64,000 bases of DNA from Armatimonadota bacterium (lineage in GTDB: Bacteria; Armatimonadota; Fimbriimonadia; Fimbriimonadales; Fimbriimonadaceae): assembly GCA_018268375.1 (NCBI GenBank), contig JAFDWS010000002.1, positions 744,001-808,000 on the forward strand, written 5' to 3'. Shown here piece after piece: positions 1-8,327 of this stretch; position 1 is the first letter of the stretch, and each line of letters opens with the position of its first letter. The notes beneath the pieces are model-generated. The model was not told the origin of the DNA. It did no database searches and saw only the letters and a list, made by a program, of their open reading frames with translations. The translations under genes and the position numbers were made by a program.

Positions 1-440
1 CCCAGGCTCAGCACGTGGTCAAGGAACTCGCCGCGAAGCTACAGGAGCGGGACATCGACGTCAGATACGCGATCCACCCGGTCGCAGGGCGCATGCCAGG
101 GCATATGAACGTGCTCTTGGCTGAGGCCGACGTGCCCTATGAGCAGCTCTTCGACCTTGAGGAGATCAACCCGATGTTTGCGGAGGCCGACGTGGCCTTG
201 GTCATCGGTGCGAACGACGTCGTGAACCCGGCGGCACGGTACGACAAGGCGAGCCCGATCTATGGGATGCCGATCCTGGACGTGGACAAGGCACGGACCG
301 TCATCGTGTGCAAGCGAGGGATGAACCCGGGGTTTGCGGGCATTGAGAACGAGCTTTTCCTCTTGCCCAATACGATCATGGTGTTTGGGAACGCCAAGAC
401 GACGATCGCCAAACTCTCGTCCGCATTAGATTCGGTTTAG
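1..440 (+). CDS. pntB: NAD(P) transhydrogenase subunit beta, C-terminal part (5' end outside window)
   Basis: This is the 3' end of a gene that begins upstream of the window; the frame is open from base 3. The visible part is the NADP(H)-binding domain III of proton-translocating transhydrogenase, which exchanges hydride between NADH and NADP+ at the inner membrane. Family motifs seen are GRMPGHMNVLLAEA, GANDVVNPAA and an NPGFAGIENELF loop near the C-terminus. A GTG at base 15 could be read as a start, but the preceding codons (AQAQH) match the helix that precedes this point in PntB, so it is internal. The gene ends 90 bases before the HD-GYP gene. Confidence 0.93.
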   Translation, partial: QAQHVVKELAAKLQERDIDVRYAIHPVAGRMPGHMNVLLAEADVPYEQLFDLEEINPMFAEADVALVIGANDVVNPAARYDKASPIYGMPILDVDKARTVIVCKRGMNPGFAGIENELFLLPNTIMVFGNAKTTIAKLSSALDSV

Positions 441-530
441 CCTAGAAACCTGTTGAATTACCAGTGTCTTGGCACACTGCAAAACCCAATCTTTTATAGT
501 GGGACGCCTGTTGCTGGGGCGCGCACCGAC

Positions 531-2066
531 ATGGACTTCAAATCCATCCCGATTCTGGGCAAGCTTTACTGGGGGGCCATCTGTTTGGCCGCTCTGTACT
601 GCATTTGGGACGTGGTGAGGGGTTGCGCGATTCCAAAAGGCTGGGAAATCCTGTCGTTTGCCGCGGTGCTCGGCCTCGCGTCGCTTTCAGGCGGAAAGAA
701 GGTCAACATCCTCAAATCCGGTGGCGAGTCGGTGTCGATGTCGCTCGGGTTCGTGGTCACCTTCACGGCGATGCTCCGGTTCGGCCCCTTGGGGGCCGTC
801 GCCGCCAATTGCATCGGCTGCATCGCGAGCTGCATGTTCCCGAAGCGGCAGCCGGCGTACCAGTTTGCGTTCAACTTCGGGCTCAGCGTCATCGAGGCGT
901 TCCTCGGCGCCGAGACCTTCAAGATGATGAGCGACGGCTCGATGAGCCTCGCTTCAGGTGGCCAAATCTTGGCTTTGGTAGGTTCAGCAACAGCCTACTA
1001 TCTCAGCAACACCTGGGGCGTTTCCTTCATCATCAGCCTCTGCTCGAAGCAGAACCCGTTCAAGGTCTGGAAGGACACCTTCCTCTGGGTCGGGCCCAGC
1101 TACATGGCCAGCGCTTCTGTCGCCGCCTTGCTCTACATCCTGCTGGGCAACAACATCGGGGTCTCCCTGCTCCTCTTGCTCCCGATCGGCGTCTTCGCCC
1201 ACCAGTGGCACCGCTCCTTCGTCCAACGGACGGAAGAGCAGCTCGCCCACTTGGCCGACATGCAGAAGCACCAGGAAGACTTGGCCGCGCTGTACCTTTC
1301 GACCATCAAAAGCTTGGCCTTGGCCATTGACGCCAAGGACCAATACACCCACCAGCACATTATTCGAGTTCAAAAGTACGCAGTTGCCATCGCGAAAGAG
1401 ATGGGCCTGACCGGCAACGACCTTGAGGCAGTCAACACGGGAGCCTTGCTGCACGACATCGGCAAGCTAGGCGTGCCCGAGTACGTTCTGCTCAAGCCCG
1501 GGAAGCTGACGGACGAGGAGTTCGACAAGATCAAGATGCACCCCGAGATCGGCGCCGCGATCCTGGAGCCTGTCCCCTTCCCTTACCCGGTTCTACCGGT
1601 TGTGCGCCACCACCATGAGAAGTGGGACGGCACGGGCTATCCGGACCGGCTGAAGGGCGAGGAGATCCCGCTTTCGGCGCGCATCATGGCGGTCGCGGAC
1701 GTCTACGATGCTTTGACTTCCTCCAGGTCGTACCGGAACGCTTGGCCGCACGAGCAAGCTTTCAACACCATCGTCAAGGACGCTGGCACTCACTTCGACC
1801 CGGTTGTTGTGGAGGCGTTCAAAACGGCCATCCTGCCCGTCATTCAGGAGATGGCCGAGCAAGGCGAGGGCCCGCTCACGACCGTTCCTGCCTCTCCTGT
1901 TGCGTTGCCCGAGGCGACCACCCAGGCAGCTGAGGAGATCAACAAGGCGGGACAGGAGATCCTGACCCTCTATACCAATCCCCAGACGATTCGGGACGCT
2001 GAGTTCGGCGAGCCGATCGCCCAGCCTCAGGTCCAAGAGGAAACCGGGCAAGACAAGGCAGCCTGA
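531..2066 (+). CDS. Membrane-anchored HD-GYP domain protein (probable c-di-GMP phosphodiesterase)
   Basis: The N-terminal half (about 250 residues) is a run of hydrophobic segments resembling a membrane sensor. The C-terminal half is a complete HD-GYP domain, which hydrolyses cyclic di-GMP. Motifs seen: HDIGK at about residue 308 (metal-binding HD), then HHHEKWDGTGYPD with the GYP signature, and the VADVYDALTSSRSYR block. The frame is open from a TTG at 453, but ATG 531 is preferred: its product starts directly with the membrane region, and possible -35/-10 boxes (469-474, 492-497) lie between the two. A strong terminator follows. The next gene is under a c-di-GMP riboswitch, which fits a local c-di-GMP circuit. 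The last 70 residues are a low-complexity tail. Confidence 0.9.
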   Translation: MDFKSIPILGKLYWGAICLAALYCIWDVVRGCAIPKGWEILSFAAVLGLASLSGGKKVNILKSGGESVSMSLGFVVTFTAMLRFGPLGAVAANCIGCIASCMFPKRQPAYQFAFNFGLSVIEAFLGAETFKMMSDGSMSLASGGQILALVGSATAYYLSNTWGVSFIISLCSKQNPFKVWKDTFLWVGPSYMASASVAALLYILLGNNIGVSLLLLLPIGVFAHQWHRSFVQRTEEQLAHLADMQKHQEDLAALYLSTIKSLALAIDAKDQYTHQHIIRVQKYAVAIAKEMGLTGNDLEAVNTGALLHDIGKLGVPEYVLLKPGKLTDEEFDKIKMHPEIGAAILEPVPFPYPVLPVVRHHHEKWDGTGYPDRLKGEEIPLSARIMAVADVYDALTSSRSYRNAWPHEQAFNTIVKDAGTHFDPVVVEAFKTAILPVIQEMAEQGEGPLTTVPASPVALPEATTQAAEEINKAGQEILTLYTNPQTIRDAEFGEPIAQPQVQEETGQDKAA

Positions 2067-2078
2067 GCCGACGTTCTG

Positions 2079-2110
2079 GCCGGTCGAGCCTTCAGGCTCC
2101 CGGCTCTTTT
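2079..2110 (+). terminator. Rho-independent terminator after the HD-GYP gene
   Basis: GCCGG..GAGCC-TTCA-GGCTC-CCGGC forms a two-part GC stem with a four-base loop, followed at once by TCTTTT. It lies 12 bases after the HD-GYP stop and separates that gene from the riboswitch leader. Confidence 0.8.
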
Positions 2111-2197
2111 CCAAATCAAGCAATTGCCCTTGCCAAGTCTTCAGGCGTTCATGGCAATCAAAGCAATGGAAGGTGCGGCAGACTGTGTCTGGTCGCT

Positions 2198-2311
2198 CTT
2201 TCCCAACCACGACAAGGCAAACCTGGCGAAAGCCTGGGACGCAAAGCCACGGGTCTAAGCGGATTCTGGACCGTACGACCGCCGGGCTGCCGAATGGCGA
2301 AGTTGAGGAAG
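2198..2311 (+). promoter_or_regulatory. Cyclic di-GMP-I (GEMM-I) riboswitch
   Basis: The GEMM-I core is clear: AAGGCAAACC (2214-2223), a hairpin closed by a GAAA tetraloop (2228-2231), GGGACGCAAAGCC (2236-2248), then GGGTCTAAG and a second arm ending GCCGGGCTGCCGAATGG (2281-2297). These are the conserved ligand-pocket and tetraloop-docking elements of the family. The aptamer sits directly before the S8 protease start at 2314. Bases 2198-2207 can pair with 2302-2311 (one C-A mismatch, one G-U); the 3' strand contains the Shine-Dalgarno GAGGAAG. Ligand binding that stabilises this stem would therefore reduce translation (inference). No terminator is seen between aptamer and ATG. Confidence 0.93.
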
Positions 2312-2313
2312 AC

Positions 2314-4047
2314 ATGAACAACGTAGGTATGGACAAACCTAGCCGCGAGGATTCGCGCGACGGCCGAAAGCACGGCTGCTCGACGTGGCCCCGGTTGATC
2401 GCCTTGGCGCTCCTGAGCGTCACGGTGCCAAGCGTCGTGCTTGCCGGACCTGGCAAGACCGACGTCTTCGTCAAGAGCGCCATGACGTCGCGGGCCACGA
2501 AGGGCCCGGTGAACGTCATCGCCAAGATCGACGGGCCCCTGACCACGGCCCAGAAGCACAAGCTCGCCGCGATGGGAGCTACGGTTTACCGTGACCTGAA
2601 GGTCATCGGTTCTGTGGCTGTCCGAGTGCCGGCGAAGAAACTCTCCGCTTTCGTGGCCCTTCCTTGGGTCAAGCACGTCTCGTCTGACGAGCGTGTCGTC
2701 AAGAACGACGAGTTCACTTTCGAGCACAGCCTTGCGAACGTTGTCTACTCGCAATATCAATACACTGGCAAGAACGTGACCATCGCCGTCGTCGACAGCG
2801 GCATCTCTAATCATCCTGACCTCTTTAACTCCCAAGCGAACGCGAGCCGGGTTCTGGCCGGCGTCAGCTTCGTCCCCAACGTCACCGACCCGACCGACCA
2901 GGCCGGGCACGGCACGCACGTCGCCGGCATCATCGCCGGTAACGCGGCGAGCTCGTCAGGCGTCGGTTTTATCCGCACGTTCTACGGCATCGCCCGCAAC
3001 GCGAACCTCGTGAACGTGCGCGTCTTAGACTCCCAAGGCGGCGGCACCGTCAGCGGTGTCGTGGCCGGCATCGACTGGGTCATCTCCCACAAGGACCAGT
3101 ACAACGTCCGGATCTTGAACCTCTCGCTCGGCCACGCGGTCGGTGAGAACTACACGACGGACCCCTTGTGCCAAGCCGTCGAGCGCGCTTGGAGCGCAGG
3201 CATCTTCGTGGTCTGTTCGGCTGGTAATGCTGGTCGCAAGAACCCGCAGATCCAAATCAGCACGACCGACAACGAAGGCTACGGAACGCAGTACGGCAGC
3301 ATCAGCTCGCCCGGCAACGATCCTTACGTCATCACCGTTGGTGCGATGAAGAAGATGGCCGGCAGCCGCGACACAGACCGCGTCGCCACCTATTCGAGCC
3401 GTGGCCCGACCCGTCTCGACTTCGTGCTGAAGCCGGACATCATGGCTCCTGGCAACAAGGTTGTTTCGCTCCGCACTCCGGGCAGCTACCTTGAGGTGCA
3501 GAACCCGTCCTGCGTGCTCCCCCTGCAGCAGTACTGCCTGTCGCCGATGGGCACCTCGAAGTACTTCACGTTGTCTGGCACGTCCATGGCGACACCTGTC
3601 GTCTCGGGTGCGGCGGCCCTTATGCTCGAGGCCGACCCCACGCTGACGCCGGACACGTTGAAGGCGCGTATGATGCTCTCCGCTGACAAGTGGGCGGCTC
3701 CGAACGGCGACCCTGACGTGGCCACCTATGGCTCTGGCTATCTGAACGTCAGCGCTGCCTTGAGCTCCACCTACTCTGCCGAGCAGGCGGCGATGAGTCC
3801 GAAGTTGACCCGCGACCCGATGGGCAACATCATCATCGACGCGTCTGGTGCTTGGGGCGAGCGCGCCCTGTGGGGCACTGGCGTCAGCGACCTGCGCGCC
3901 GTCTGGGGCAGCACTGCCCTCTCGACCTCGACCGTCGTGGCGCAGAACCGAGCCCTTTGGGGCGACAGCGTCTGGGGCGACCGCGCCCTGTGGGGTGAGA
4001 ACTTCATGACGCCGCCTGGCGGCCCGATCATGAGAGTCGGCGACTAA
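2314..4047 (+). CDS. Secreted S8 subtilisin-like serine protease with C-terminal W-G repeats
   Basis: 577 residues. A Sec-type signal (hydrophobic stretch after a basic N-terminus, about residues 20-45) is followed by an I9-like inhibitor propeptide and the peptidase domain. The catalytic triad is visible: D161 in AVVDSGIS, H199 in GHGTHVAG and S424 in SGTSMATP. The last 70 residues carry repeated RALWG / AVWG / SVWG units, a tail seen on subtilases of related bacteria; its role is unknown to me. The frame is open upstream to 2173, but that part is the riboswitch. ATG 2314 follows the SD GAGGAAG; ATG 2329 is an alternative. Expression is predicted to respond to c-di-GMP through the leader. 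Confidence 0.92.
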   Translation: MNNVGMDKPSREDSRDGRKHGCSTWPRLIALALLSVTVPSVVLAGPGKTDVFVKSAMTSRATKGPVNVIAKIDGPLTTAQKHKLAAMGATVYRDLKVIGSVAVRVPAKKLSAFVALPWVKHVSSDERVVKNDEFTFEHSLANVVYSQYQYTGKNVTIAVVDSGISNHPDLFNSQANASRVLAGVSFVPNVTDPTDQAGHGTHVAGIIAGNAASSSGVGFIRTFYGIARNANLVNVRVLDSQGGGTVSGVVAGIDWVISHKDQYNVRILNLSLGHAVGENYTTDPLCQAVERAWSAGIFVVCSAGNAGRKNPQIQISTTDNEGYGTQYGSISSPGNDPYVITVGAMKKMAGSRDTDRVATYSSRGPTRLDFVLKPDIMAPGNKVVSLRTPGSYLEVQNPSCVLPLQQYCLSPMGTSKYFTLSGTSMATPVVSGAAALMLEADPTLTPDTLKARMMLSADKWAAPNGDPDVATYGSGYLNVSAALSSTYSAEQAAMSPKLTRDPMGNIIIDASGAWGERALWGTGVSDLRAVWGSTALSTSTVVAQNRALWGDSVWGDRALWGENFMTPPGGPIMRVGD

Positions 4048-4086
4048 GCGCCGAACCTCCGGTTCGACCCATGCGGGTCCGCGGGA

Positions 4087-4311
4087 TTATTCTCGCGGGC
4101 CTGCTTCTGTTTTGGAGCCACCGAACAAGAAGTGGCCCAAGGCGAAGCCGACACCGAAGACGCCTCCCAAGAGAACGGCCATGTAAGTTATGGTCTGAGC
4201 TCTGTCGCGAGCGATCTCTGGGTGATTCCGAAACAGGGGCACAAGGTAGAGGAGCACGATGAGCAGGCACGGTACAAAGCCGCATGCGATCCGAACGAGT
4301 GTGAACCTCAT
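4087..4311 (-). CDS. Small two-helix membrane protein, unknown function
   Basis: 74 residues with two clear hydrophobic helices (about residues 8-27 and 42-64) joined by a polar charged loop. I do not recognise a family. It lies 24 bases downstream of the 4336-5112 gene on the same strand and is probably cotranscribed. It converges on the S8 protease gene; a short GAACC/GGTTC inverted repeat lies between the two stops. Confidence 0.6.
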   Translation of the reverse strand: MRFTLVRIACGFVPCLLIVLLYLVPLFRNHPEIARDRAQTITYMAVLLGGVFGVGFALGHFLFGGSKTEAGPRE

Positions 4312-4335
4312 AGTGTGTTAATGGCATGCGCAAGC

Positions 4336-5112
4336 TCAGTCCAAGGCGGCACGAACCGCCGGGTGATCGAGAAGGTTCAGGGCTTTGAGCTGCAACTCAC
4401 GAGCCGCTTGGACGCCATGAGTCAATTGGACCGCCTTCAGGAGCACGGCGAGATCCTCCGCTTGACCTCTCGCCAAGACGGGCTCGACTTGTGGCCAACG
4501 CGGGTCTTTCTTTAGATTGTCCCGCATCGTTCTTGAGCGTTGAGTGATCGCATCAAGCTCCTCCGTCGGATCGCCGATCAAATCTCGCAACCAACCAACG
4601 TCGCCCAGTGTGAGAACAAGGCGAAGCACCTGATTTCGACGCGGGAACTCGGTTCCCTGACTCTTGGCTTCGTAGAACAGTTCCTTGTAGCTCTCTAGGT
4701 CGTCGAGCTCCAGGCTCAAGCAAGTGGCGTCCCAAAGTGCTTCGACGTCCGCTGGAGACCGGCGGAACTGGTCGCGGGCCGAATCACGCGCCTTGTCGAC
4801 GTATCCCTGCAATACTGCAAATGCAACGCGGCTCACGTCCTCTGCCTCATAGCCACAAAGCGTTTGTGAGATGAGCCTCAACGCGCGATAGTTCTGCCCT
4901 TGGAGGGCCGCGCAGCCAATCCGAAGGCCGAAATAGGTGAGCCCAATGTTTTGATTGAGGGGGTTTGGGTCTCGGAGAACGAGCATCATCTCCCTCTCAG
5001 ACAGCCTTTGAACAAGAGTCTCTTCCACTTCATTGGCCGAAGTGGGATCCAGGCGGGACAAACATTGATCGAATAACAGGACGGTCGCGTTCACGAGCCT
5101 CCGATGCCGCAC
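4336..5112 (-). CDS. Hypothetical alpha-helical protein
   Basis: About 258 residues, largely helical and rich in Leu, Asp and Glu, with a pattern like degenerate helical repeats. No signal peptide or membrane segment. I do not recognise the family. The GTG at 5112 is the first possible start; a second GTG at 5094 has GGAGG three bases upstream. The gene lies upstream of the small membrane protein gene in the same direction. Confidence 0.6.
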   Translation of the reverse strand: MRHRRLVNATVLLFDQCLSRLDPTSANEVEETLVQRLSEREMMLVLRDPNPLNQNIGLTYFGLRIGCAALQGQNYRALRLISQTLCGYEAEDVSRVAFAVLQGYVDKARDSARDQFRRSPADVEALWDATCLSLELDDLESYKELFYEAKSQGTEFPRRNQVLRLVLTLGDVGWLRDLIGDPTEELDAITQRSRTMRDNLKKDPRWPQVEPVLARGQAEDLAVLLKAVQLTHGVQAARELQLKALNLLDHPAVRAALD

Positions 5113-5267
5113 CCTGCAGCGACAAAGCTGAGCGGCAAATTACCCTGATGGAGCCGCGCAAAGGCCATCGCTTGGACGCAGAACAGGCAAGCCTGGAAGC
5201 ACTCGCGACGCCGCCTTGAGTCAGGGTTTCTCCGGAACCGGGGTGCGACCGGCACGAGCCATCCGCC

Positions 5268-5663
5268 TTAACCCTCTGCATCACTCTTGCCGTCTCGCCG
5301 TGACGCCAAGTAATCCTGAAGACCGAGGGTCAGCAGCGAAGCGAACAGTATCGCGATTGAAACGGAGAGTGTCCAGGCTCCGCAGTCTCCATGGATGATC
5401 CACGACCGGTTGAACGCGAGGTAGACGCCCGGGTGCGCGACAAGGAACCCGCCGAGGATGAAAGGGGCTACGTAAGTGCTTCTCACTCGACGACAAATCT
5501 TGATGCTCAGGAGCAAGAAAAGGAACTGGATCAGGACGGCTGCGAGGTTCTCGATAACAAGGTGTCGGAACTCGTCGTCCCAGCTCGTCCCTTTGGCGAG
5601 CCTGCATCCCAGTAAAGCGAAGGAGCCCAGAAGGATGGGCGCAGTCGCTAACCTGCTCTTCAT
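5268..5663 (-). CDS. Small integral membrane protein, unknown function
   Basis: 131 residues from ATG 5663: an N-terminal hydrophobic segment containing LLGC (possible lipobox), then three more hydrophobic helices and a charged C-terminus (DYLASRRDGKSDAEG). The upstream extension of the frame is Pro/Ser/Arg-rich and unlikely to be coding. A perfect TATAAT lies 14-19 bases upstream of this ATG, which supports the start. Function not recognisable. Confidence 0.6.
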   Translation of the reverse strand: MKSRLATAPILLGSFALLGCRLAKGTSWDDEFRHLVIENLAAVLIQFLFLLLSIKICRRVRSTYVAPFILGGFLVAHPGVYLAFNRSWIIHGDCGAWTLSVSIAILFASLLTLGLQDYLASRRDGKSDAEG

Positions 5664-5676
5664 TGGGTCTGGGGGC

Positions 5677-5682
5677 ATTATA
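5677..5682 (-). promoter_or_regulatory. -10 box (TATAAT) for the 5268-5663 gene
   Basis: Perfect TATAAT on the minus strand, 13 bases before ATG 5663, so the 5' leader would be very short. No clear -35 box. Confidence 0.45.
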
Positions 5683-5820
5683 GGCCGGGTCGAGAATGGC
5701 GACGGCCCGCCGGACGCGGACATCCGCCGCAAATCTCCAGGGGTGCCCGAAGCGAATTGTTCGCAGACTCTGCCGACAAAACAGCCCGATTCTCACGTAC
5801 AATCCTAGTAAGGAAAGGAC

Positions 5821-6282
5821 ATGGCTCAATACAAGCTGAACGTGAATGGGACGACCAAGACGGTCGAGGCGCCAGCGGACATGCCGTTGCTCTGGGCGCT
5901 CCGCGACCTCATGGGCCTGACTGGAACAAAGTACGGCTGCGGCATTTCGGCGTGCGGCGCGTGCACCGTCCTCTTGGACAACAAAGAGACGCGCAGCTGC
6001 CAGGTAACGGTCTCGGAGGTCGGCAACAAAAAGGTCACGACGATCGAAGGGCTGAGCAAGGACGGGTCGCACCCGCTCCAGAAGGCGTGGGTCGAGCACG
6101 ACGTGCCCCAGTGCGGCTATTGCCAGTCCGGCCAGATCATGGCGGCGGCAGCCTTGTTGGCGGAAAAGAAGAACCCCACCGACGCTGACATCGACGAGGT
6201 TTTCAACGAGCACGTTTGCCGTTGTGGCACTTACCAGAGGATCCGCGAAGCCATTCATCTCGCGGCCAAGGGAGGTGAGTGA
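5821..6282 (+). CDS. iorA: (2Fe-2S) subunit of a molybdenum hydroxylase (isoquinoline 1-oxidoreductase alpha type)
   Basis: 153 residues, the usual size of the small iron-sulfur subunit of the xanthine oxidase family. The plant-ferredoxin-type cluster is bound by C40, C45, C48 and C60 ([12 protein letters not shown]). The second, helical 2Fe-2S cluster is bound by C98, C101, C133 and C135 (CGYC..CRCGTY). It passes electrons from the Mo subunit encoded by the next gene. ATG 5821 follows a good SD (AAGGAAAGGAC); TACAAT at 5799-5804 is a plausible -10 box. The stop overlaps the start of the Mo subunit by one base. The substrate cannot be told; the symbol reflects family resemblance. Confidence 0.93.
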   Translation: MAQYKLNVNGTTKTVEAPADMPLLWALRDLMGLTGTKYGCGISACGACTVLLDNKETRSCQVTVSEVGNKKVTTIEGLSKDGSHPLQKAWVEHDVPQCGYCQSGQIMAAAALLAEKKNPTDADIDEVFNEHVCRCGTYQRIREAIHLAAKGGE

Positions 6283-8327
6283 TGGTCGCCTACGATCTCT
6301 CCCGACGCTCTGTCCTCCGCTTGATCGGCGCGGGCGGGGCCAGCTTGATCGTCGGCTGTGTTCCTCTGCCCGTCAAAGCTGGCAAGGCCGACGAGCAGAA
6401 ACCGCTTGAGCCGAACGCGTTTGTCAAGATCGACCCCAACGGCGACGTCACGGTCACGATCAGCAAGTCGGACATGGGACAGGGCGTCCGCACGACCTTC
6501 GCGATGATCGTCGCCGAGGAGTTGGACGCGGACTGGACCAAGGTGAAGGTCGAGAACGCGAAGGCGGACAAGGTCTACGGCGGCCAAGGCACGGGCGGAA
6601 GCTCAAGCACCCGCACGATGTACACGAAGCTCCGTAAGGCCGGTGCCACGGCGCGAGCGATGCTCGTCGCGGCGGCGGCGCAGAAGTGGGGTGTCGAGGC
6701 CTCGAGCTGCACCACGTCTTTGGGCAAGGTCATGCACCCGAGCGGCAAGTCCGCCACTTACGGTGAGTTGACGGGAGCGGCGGCAACGCTCGCCCTTCCC
6801 ACCGATGTTCCGCTGAAGTCCAAAGCCGACTTCAAGATCCTGGGCAAGGCGACTGGCCGGGTGGACAACCACGATGTCGTGACCGGACAGGCTGTCTATG
6901 GTCAGGATGTCAAGGTGCCGAACGCGGTGACGGCCGTGGTCGCGCGCACTCCGGCCTTCGGGGCCACTTTGAAGTCTTTCGATGATTCGGCGGCTCGGAA
7001 AGTGCCGGGCGTTCTGGACGTCATCAAGCTCGGAAGCGGCGTCGCGGTCGTTGGCGAGAACACGTGGGCGGCGATCTCCGGCCGAGAGGCGCTCAAGGTC
7101 GATTGGGACCTGGGGCCAAACGGAGCACTCGACAGCGCCGAGTTGGAGAAGCGCATGGTCGCGGCGGTCGGCGAGCACCAATCGATGCCTTCCGGCGCGA
7201 AGGTCGTAGAGGCCACTTTCGACTTCCCCTTCTTGGCCCACTGCACGATGGAACCGATGAACGCGACGGCTGACGTGCGCGACGGGACTTGCACGGTCTG
7301 GGCGCCGACTCAGGCACCAGACGGCGCACAAGGGTCCGTAGCGCGGATGCTGGGGATTCCAGCCGAGAACGTTGTGGTGCACACGACCTTGCTTGGCGGT
7401 GGATTCGGGCGTCGTTTCTCGAGCGAGTTCGTCGCGGAGGCGGTCGAGATTTCGAAGGCGATGAAGCGGCCCGCCCGCGTCTTGTGGACGCGGGAAGACG
7501 ACATGCGGCACGACCAATACCGACCGATGAGCCACCACTCCTTGAAGGGCGCTGTGGACGGGTCGGGAGCGCCAGTGGGCTGGAGCCACCAGATCATCTG
7601 GCCTCGCTCGACGCGGGCAATCGGCGGGTACGGCAACGCGCGGATTCCTTACAACATCAATGGTTCCGGCATGGCGGAGGGCGGAGCTGACTCGCCGATC
7701 CCGACAGGTGCCTGGAGGTCTGTCGAGCACACCCAGTTGATTCCTGCCAACGAGTGCTTTATCGACGAGTTGGCGGTCGCCGCAGGCAAGGATCCTTACG
7801 AGTTCCGTAAGCAGTTTGTGAACGACGACCGGCTGAAACGGGTGCTGATGGCGGCTGCCGAGAAGGGCGACTGGGGCAAGTCCTTGCCCAAGGGCTGGGG
7901 CCGCGGGATCGCCTGCTTCAGTGGCTACGGCTCGTGCGTCGCGCACGTCGCGGAGGTAGAAGTGAAGGGCGACGAGATCAAAGTCCATCGCGTCGTTGCG
8001 GTGGTCGATCCCGGTATGGCGTTGAACCCGAAGGGTGTCGAGGCCCAGATCATGGGCGCCTGCTGCGACGCGCTCTCCACGACATTGAAGGTCAAGGTCA
8101 CGATCGAGAAGGGCGGCGTCGTGGAAGGCAGCTTCCCCGACTACGACTGGCTCCGGATGGGCGAGACGCCCAAGATCGAGATCCACATCATGGAGAGCGG
8201 CGAGACGCCGGGTGGCATGGGAGAGGTCGGGTATCCGTCCGTTCCCGCGGCGGTGGCGAACGCGGTCCACGCCGCGACCGGAAAGCGTGCCCGCCGTTTC
8301 CCGATCCGCATCTCTGAACTCGTCTGA
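6282..8327 (+). CDS. iorB: Molybdopterin-binding large subunit of aldehyde/isoquinoline oxidoreductase type
   Basis: 681 residues. The N-terminus has a twin-arginine signal (SRRSVLRLIG) and a lipobox-like LIVGC (Cys26), so the enzyme is probably exported folded and may be lipid-anchored. Family motifs seen: GGGFGRR, the MSHHSLKGAVDG region, PTGAWRSVEHT (Mo-cofactor contacts) and GEVGYPSVPAA near the C-terminus, which holds the conserved active-site Glu of Mo hydroxylases. It forms an enzyme with the upstream 2Fe-2S subunit. The start ATG overlaps the upstream stop (TGATG) and its stop overlaps the xdhC-like start, so the operon is translationally coupled. It is somewhat shorter than typical IorB. 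Confidence 0.93.
   Translation: MVAYDLSRRSVLRLIGAGGASLIVGCVPLPVKAGKADEQKPLEPNAFVKIDPNGDVTVTISKSDMGQGVRTTFAMIVAEELDADWTKVKVENAKADKVYGGQGTGGSSSTRTMYTKLRKAGATARAMLVAAAAQKWGVEASSCTTSLGKVMHPSGKSATYGELTGAAATLALPTDVPLKSKADFKILGKATGRVDNHDVVTGQAVYGQDVKVPNAVTAVVARTPAFGATLKSFDDSAARKVPGVLDVIKLGSGVAVVGENTWAAISGREALKVDWDLGPNGALDSAELEKRMVAAVGEHQSMPSGAKVVEATFDFPFLAHCTMEPMNATADVRDGTCTVWAPTQAPDGAQGSVARMLGIPAENVVVHTTLLGGGFGRRFSSEFVAEAVEISKAMKRPARVLWTREDDMRHDQYRPMSHHSLKGAVDGSGAPVGWSHQIIWPRSTRAIGGYGNARIPYNINGSGMAEGGADSPIPTGAWRSVEHTQLIPANECFIDELAVAAGKDPYEFRKQFVNDDRLKRVLMAAAEKGDWGKSLPKGWGRGIACFSGYGSCVAHVAEVEVKGDEIKVHRVVAVVDPGMALNPKGVEAQIMGACCDALSTTLKVKVTIEKGGVVEGSFPDYDWLRMGETPKIEIHIMESGETPGGMGEVGYPSVPAAVANAVHAATGKRARRFPIRISELV

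Noticed and set aside
2173..2313. N-terminal extension of the S8 protease
   Set aside because: These bases are the riboswitch aptamer; the translated product is not signal-like.
4132..4515. 127-residue plus-strand frame after the protease
   Set aside because: Opposite two better minus-strand genes, with no protein-like features.
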